A stretch of 9,607 nt of DNA from Pseudomonadota bacterium (GTDB taxonomy: Bacteria; Desulfobacterota; Desulfobacteria; Desulfobacterales; Desulfosarcinaceae), in contig JAEYRZ010000071.1 of NCBI GenBank assembly GCA_023435265.1, forward strand, positions 1 through 9,607, in the 5' to 3' direction. The position numbers and the translations under genes are program-made. Positions 7,628 through 9,607 of this stretch are shown here, one piece after another (the first letter of the stretch is position 1; each line of letters opens with the position of its first letter). Under the pieces are notes generated by a model. It was not told where the DNA came from, did not search any database, and was given only the letters and a program-made list of their open reading frames with translations.

Positions 7628-7645
7628 ATCACCATCGCTGGTGAT
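7628..7645 (+). repeat. Perfect hairpin between the two catalytic subunit genes
   Basis: ATCACCA (7628-7634) and TGGTGAT (7639-7645) pair perfectly around a TCGC loop, in the 89-base gap between the two molybdoenzyme genes. No U-run follows, so a classical terminator is unlikely. It could be an RNA stability or processing element that sets different amounts of the two catalytic subunits, or a protein-binding palindrome. Confidence 0.45.
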
Positions 7646-7662
7646 CGTCTAACTCGGTAAAC

Positions 7663-7668
7663 AGGAGG
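7663..7668 (+). promoter_or_regulatory. Ribosome binding site of the second catalytic subunit gene
   Basis: AGGAGG, a full SD core 9 bases before the ATG at 7678. It fixes the start of the second molybdoenzyme gene and differs from the AGGAGA leader shared by the three genes before it. Confidence 0.75.
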
Positions 7669-7677
7669 ATAAGAAGC

Positions 7678-9607
7678 ATGGAAAAAAAGAAGAAAACAAC
7701 GGAAAGCCCGGCGGCCTCCAAATTCAAGCCTGACAAAACGGTGGTCAGGGCATTGGCCTTGGGTGGTTTGCTCGGGGGCTGCGATCCGGCTTGCGTCGAT
7801 GTCAAGGACGGCAAGATCGTGCGTGTTCGCCCCATGCATTTCGATTGGAAGTATGAAAGAAAAAGTTTCAACCCCTGGAAGTTCAAGCGCAACGGCCAAA
7901 CTCTGGAATCCAATTTCAAAGGCATGCCCTCGCCCTGGTCGCTGGCCTACAAAAAGCGAACCTTTTCCCCCAACCGCATCAAATACCCCTTGAAGCGCGT
8001 GGACTGGGATCCCAACGGCGAGCGCAACACCCAGAACCGCGGCAAGAGCAAGTACGTGCGCATCTCCTGGGACGAGGCGACCGACCTTATCGCCGGCGAA
8101 CTCAAGCGCATCATCAAAACCTACGGGCCACTGGCCGTACTGTGCCAGGGCGACGGCCACGGGGAGTGCAAGACCATCAACACACCCCACGGCCATCAGG
8201 CCCGCCTGATGGAAATGCTGGGTGGATTCACCCAGCAGGTTCGCAACCCGGACAGCTGGGAAGGTTTCTACTGGGGCTCCAAGCACGTGTGGGGCCAGGG
8301 TATGGTCGGCATCATGGATCCTTCGGACAACTGCATGAAGGACATGACCGAGAACTGCGAGATGGTGCTCTTCTGGGGCTGCGATCCGGAGACCACCCCC
8401 TGGGGTTTCGTGGGCCAGTTCGCCAGCCGTCTTTGCTATTTCTGGACCAAGTGCGGGATCAAACAGATTTACATCTGCCCGGAAGTCAATTACGGCGCGG
8501 CCGTGCACGCCGACAAATGGATTCCGATTCTACCCAACACGGATGCCGCCATGCAGCTGGCCATCATCTACACCTGGCTCAAGGAAGGCACTTACAACAA
8601 AGAGTACATCAAGACGCACTCCATCGGCATGGACAAGGTCGAAGCCTATGTGATGGGCGAAGAAGACGGCATCCCCAAGACGCCGGAGTGGGCTTCCAAG
8701 AAATGCGGCGTGCCCGAATGGACCATCAAGGCGTTTGCGCGTGAATTCGCCGCCAAAACCACCTCCATCGCCCATTACTTCGGGGGCGGCATGTTCCGCG
8801 GTCCCTACTCGCATGAACCGGCGCGTCTGGAGTGCATCCTGCTCGGCATGCAGGGCCTCGGCGGTCCGGGCGTCCACCAGGTTCAGATATCCTACGGCGG
8901 CATGCCCCGCGCCCAGTTGCTCAAAAGCACACGCTTCTTCAACCCCGCGCTTCCGGAGCGTCTGACCAAGCCGACGCTGACCACGATCCGCGCCTGGGGC
9001 AAGCAGCTCATTCCCAAGACCATGATCCACAAGGCCATTCTCGAACCGCCTTTGAAGTTCTGGGGCAACGGCGGCATCGAGGAGATGGTCGAGGATCAGT
9101 TCGTCGAATACAACTACCCCATCGCCAAGGAAAAGGGCGGCACGGAAATCCACATGATGTGGACCGATACCCCCTGCCGCATCACCTGCTGGAACTGCGG
9201 CAACGAAACGATCATCGCCGAGCGCGATCCCAAGATCGAGTGCATCGTGGCCCAGCATCCCTGGCTCGAGAATGACTGTCTGTATGCCGATATCATTCTG
9301 CCCACCAATACGAACATGGAAGTGGATGACATCGTCACCAATACCCGTCAGGGGACGCAGCATCACAGCGTCATTCTGATGAACAAAGCCATCGAACCGG
9401 TGGGCGAATCCAAGAGCGACTATGAGGCAGTGCTCGAAGTCGCCAAAAAGATGGGCAAGGGCGAGCAGTTCACCGAGGGCAAAACCATCCGCGACCTGCA
9501 GAAAGAGGTCTTCAAGAACATGAGCCTCGACAAGCTCATTAACTGGGAAGAGTTCGAGAAGAATCAGTACGTGGTGCTGCCGACGGCCGAGGATTGGGAA
9601 GAAGATG
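7678..9607 (+). CDS. Pyrogallol-phloroglucinol transhydroxylase-like molybdopterin enzyme, large subunit (3' truncated)
   Basis: 643 residues with no stop before the window end; the family is around 875 residues, so roughly a quarter is missing. By eye the best match is the large subunit of Pelobacter acidigallici transhydroxylase: shared stretches include DPNGERN (111-117), RISWDEATD (128-136), NPDSWEG (190-196), FWGCDPET (232-239), IIYTWLKEGTYNKEY (296-310) and EPVGESKSDYE (573-583). The residues matching its active site are kept: H161 (for His144), D192 (Asp174), S193 (the Mo ligand Ser175) and W194. The tyrosine equivalent to Tyr404 appears not to be kept. As in transhydroxylase there is no complete N-terminal [4Fe-4S] site, only C35-X3-C39. 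There is no Tat or Sec signal; the lysine-rich start is cytoplasmic in character. Probable chemistry is aromatic hydroxyl transfer, hydroxylation or dehydroxylation, but the substrate is unknown. Confidence 0.88.
   Translation, partial: MEKKKKTTESPAASKFKPDKTVVRALALGGLLGGCDPACVDVKDGKIVRVRPMHFDWKYERKSFNPWKFKRNGQTLESNFKGMPSPWSLAYKKRTFSPNRIKYPLKRVDWDPNGERNTQNRGKSKYVRISWDEATDLIAGELKRIIKTYGPLAVLCQGDGHGECKTINTPHGHQARLMEMLGGFTQQVRNPDSWEGFYWGSKHVWGQGMVGIMDPSDNCMKDMTENCEMVLFWGCDPETTPWGFVGQFASRLCYFWTKCGIKQIYICPEVNYGAAVHADKWIPILPNTDAAMQLAIIYTWLKEGTYNKEYIKTHSIGMDKVEAYVMGEEDGIPKTPEWASKKCGVPEWTIKAFAREFAAKTTSIAHYFGGGMFRGPYSHEPARLECILLGMQGLGGPGVHQVQISYGGMPRAQLLKSTRFFNPALPERLTKPTLTTIRAWGKQLIPKTMIHKAILEPPLKFWGNGGIEEMVEDQFVEYNYPIAKEKGGTEIHMMWTDTPCRITCWNCGNETIIAERDPKIECIVAQHPWLENDCLYADIILPTNTNMEVDDIVTNTRQGTQHHSVILMNKAIEPVGESKSDYEAVLEVAKKMGKGEQFTEGKTIRDLQKEVFKNMSLDKLINWEEFEKNQYVVLPTAEDWEED

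Noticed and set aside
7561..8508. 315-codon minus-strand frame across the start of the second catalytic subunit
   Set aside because: It is antisense to the transhydroxylase-like gene and has no motif; the plus frame has a strong SD and conserved active-site residues.
8142..8744. 200-codon plus-strand frame inside the second catalytic subunit
   Set aside because: It is out of frame with the conserved protein, rich in R, G, H and Q as expected of a shifted GC-rich frame, and has no domain.
1..9607. CRISPR arrays, tRNA or rRNA genes, insertion sequences, glycine riboswitch
   Set aside because: I saw no regular spaced repeats, transposase motifs or structural RNA signatures; nearly all of the window is accounted for by eight coding genes.

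Overview
The window is GC-rich and densely coded on the + strand. It probably comes from an anaerobic bacterium, most likely a sulfate-reducing or related member of the Desulfobacterota. This is an inference from the split glycine dehydrogenase, the anaerobic-type molybdenum enzymes and the menaquinone-type membrane anchor; no marker gene is present to prove it. Every gene reads left to right. The only long non-coding stretch is 3247-3616.

Left block (1-3246): the 3' end of gcvPA, then complete gcvPB, lipB and lipA. Adjacent genes overlap at start and stop codons (ATGA at 234-237, 1676-1679 and 2365-2368), so the four are probably one translationally coupled mRNA. GcvPA and GcvPB form the two-subunit glycine decarboxylase (P-protein) of the glycine cleavage system. 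LipB moves octanoyl groups from acyl carrier protein to the lipoyl domain of GcvH, and LipA inserts two sulfurs to make lipoate. The block therefore joins the decarboxylase to the pathway that matures its partner protein.

Middle (3247-3616): about 370 bases with no credible gene. The part around 3280-3480 is clearly more AT-rich than the flanks. It holds several short perfect inverted repeats with related TTGCAT/ATGCAA cores and only weak sigma70-like boxes. It is the likely promoter/operator region of the right block.

Right block (3617-9607): four genes that look like an operon. They encode a 16-cysteine, four-cluster [4Fe-4S] electron-transfer subunit (PsrB/DmsB type), an eight-helix NrfD/PsrC-type quinone-interacting membrane protein, a 740-residue molybdo- or tungsto-bis-MGD catalytic subunit of the DMSO reductase superfamily, and a second, very different catalytic subunit cut off by the window end. 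The first catalytic subunit has a complete Fe-S site and a Cys as the likely metal ligand, and resembles the acetylene hydratase-like branch. The second strongly resembles the large subunit of pyrogallol-phloroglucinol transhydroxylase: it lacks a complete N-terminal Fe-S site and keeps His/Asp/Ser/Trp active-site residues. None of the four has a twin-arginine or Sec signal, so the catalytic parts should face the cytoplasm.

The most interesting idea is a cytoplasm-facing, quinone-linked complex in which one electron-transfer and membrane module may serve two unlike molybdenum catalytic subunits, possibly for hydroxylation or dehydroxylation of an aromatic or other organic compound. The substrate cannot be read from the sequence.
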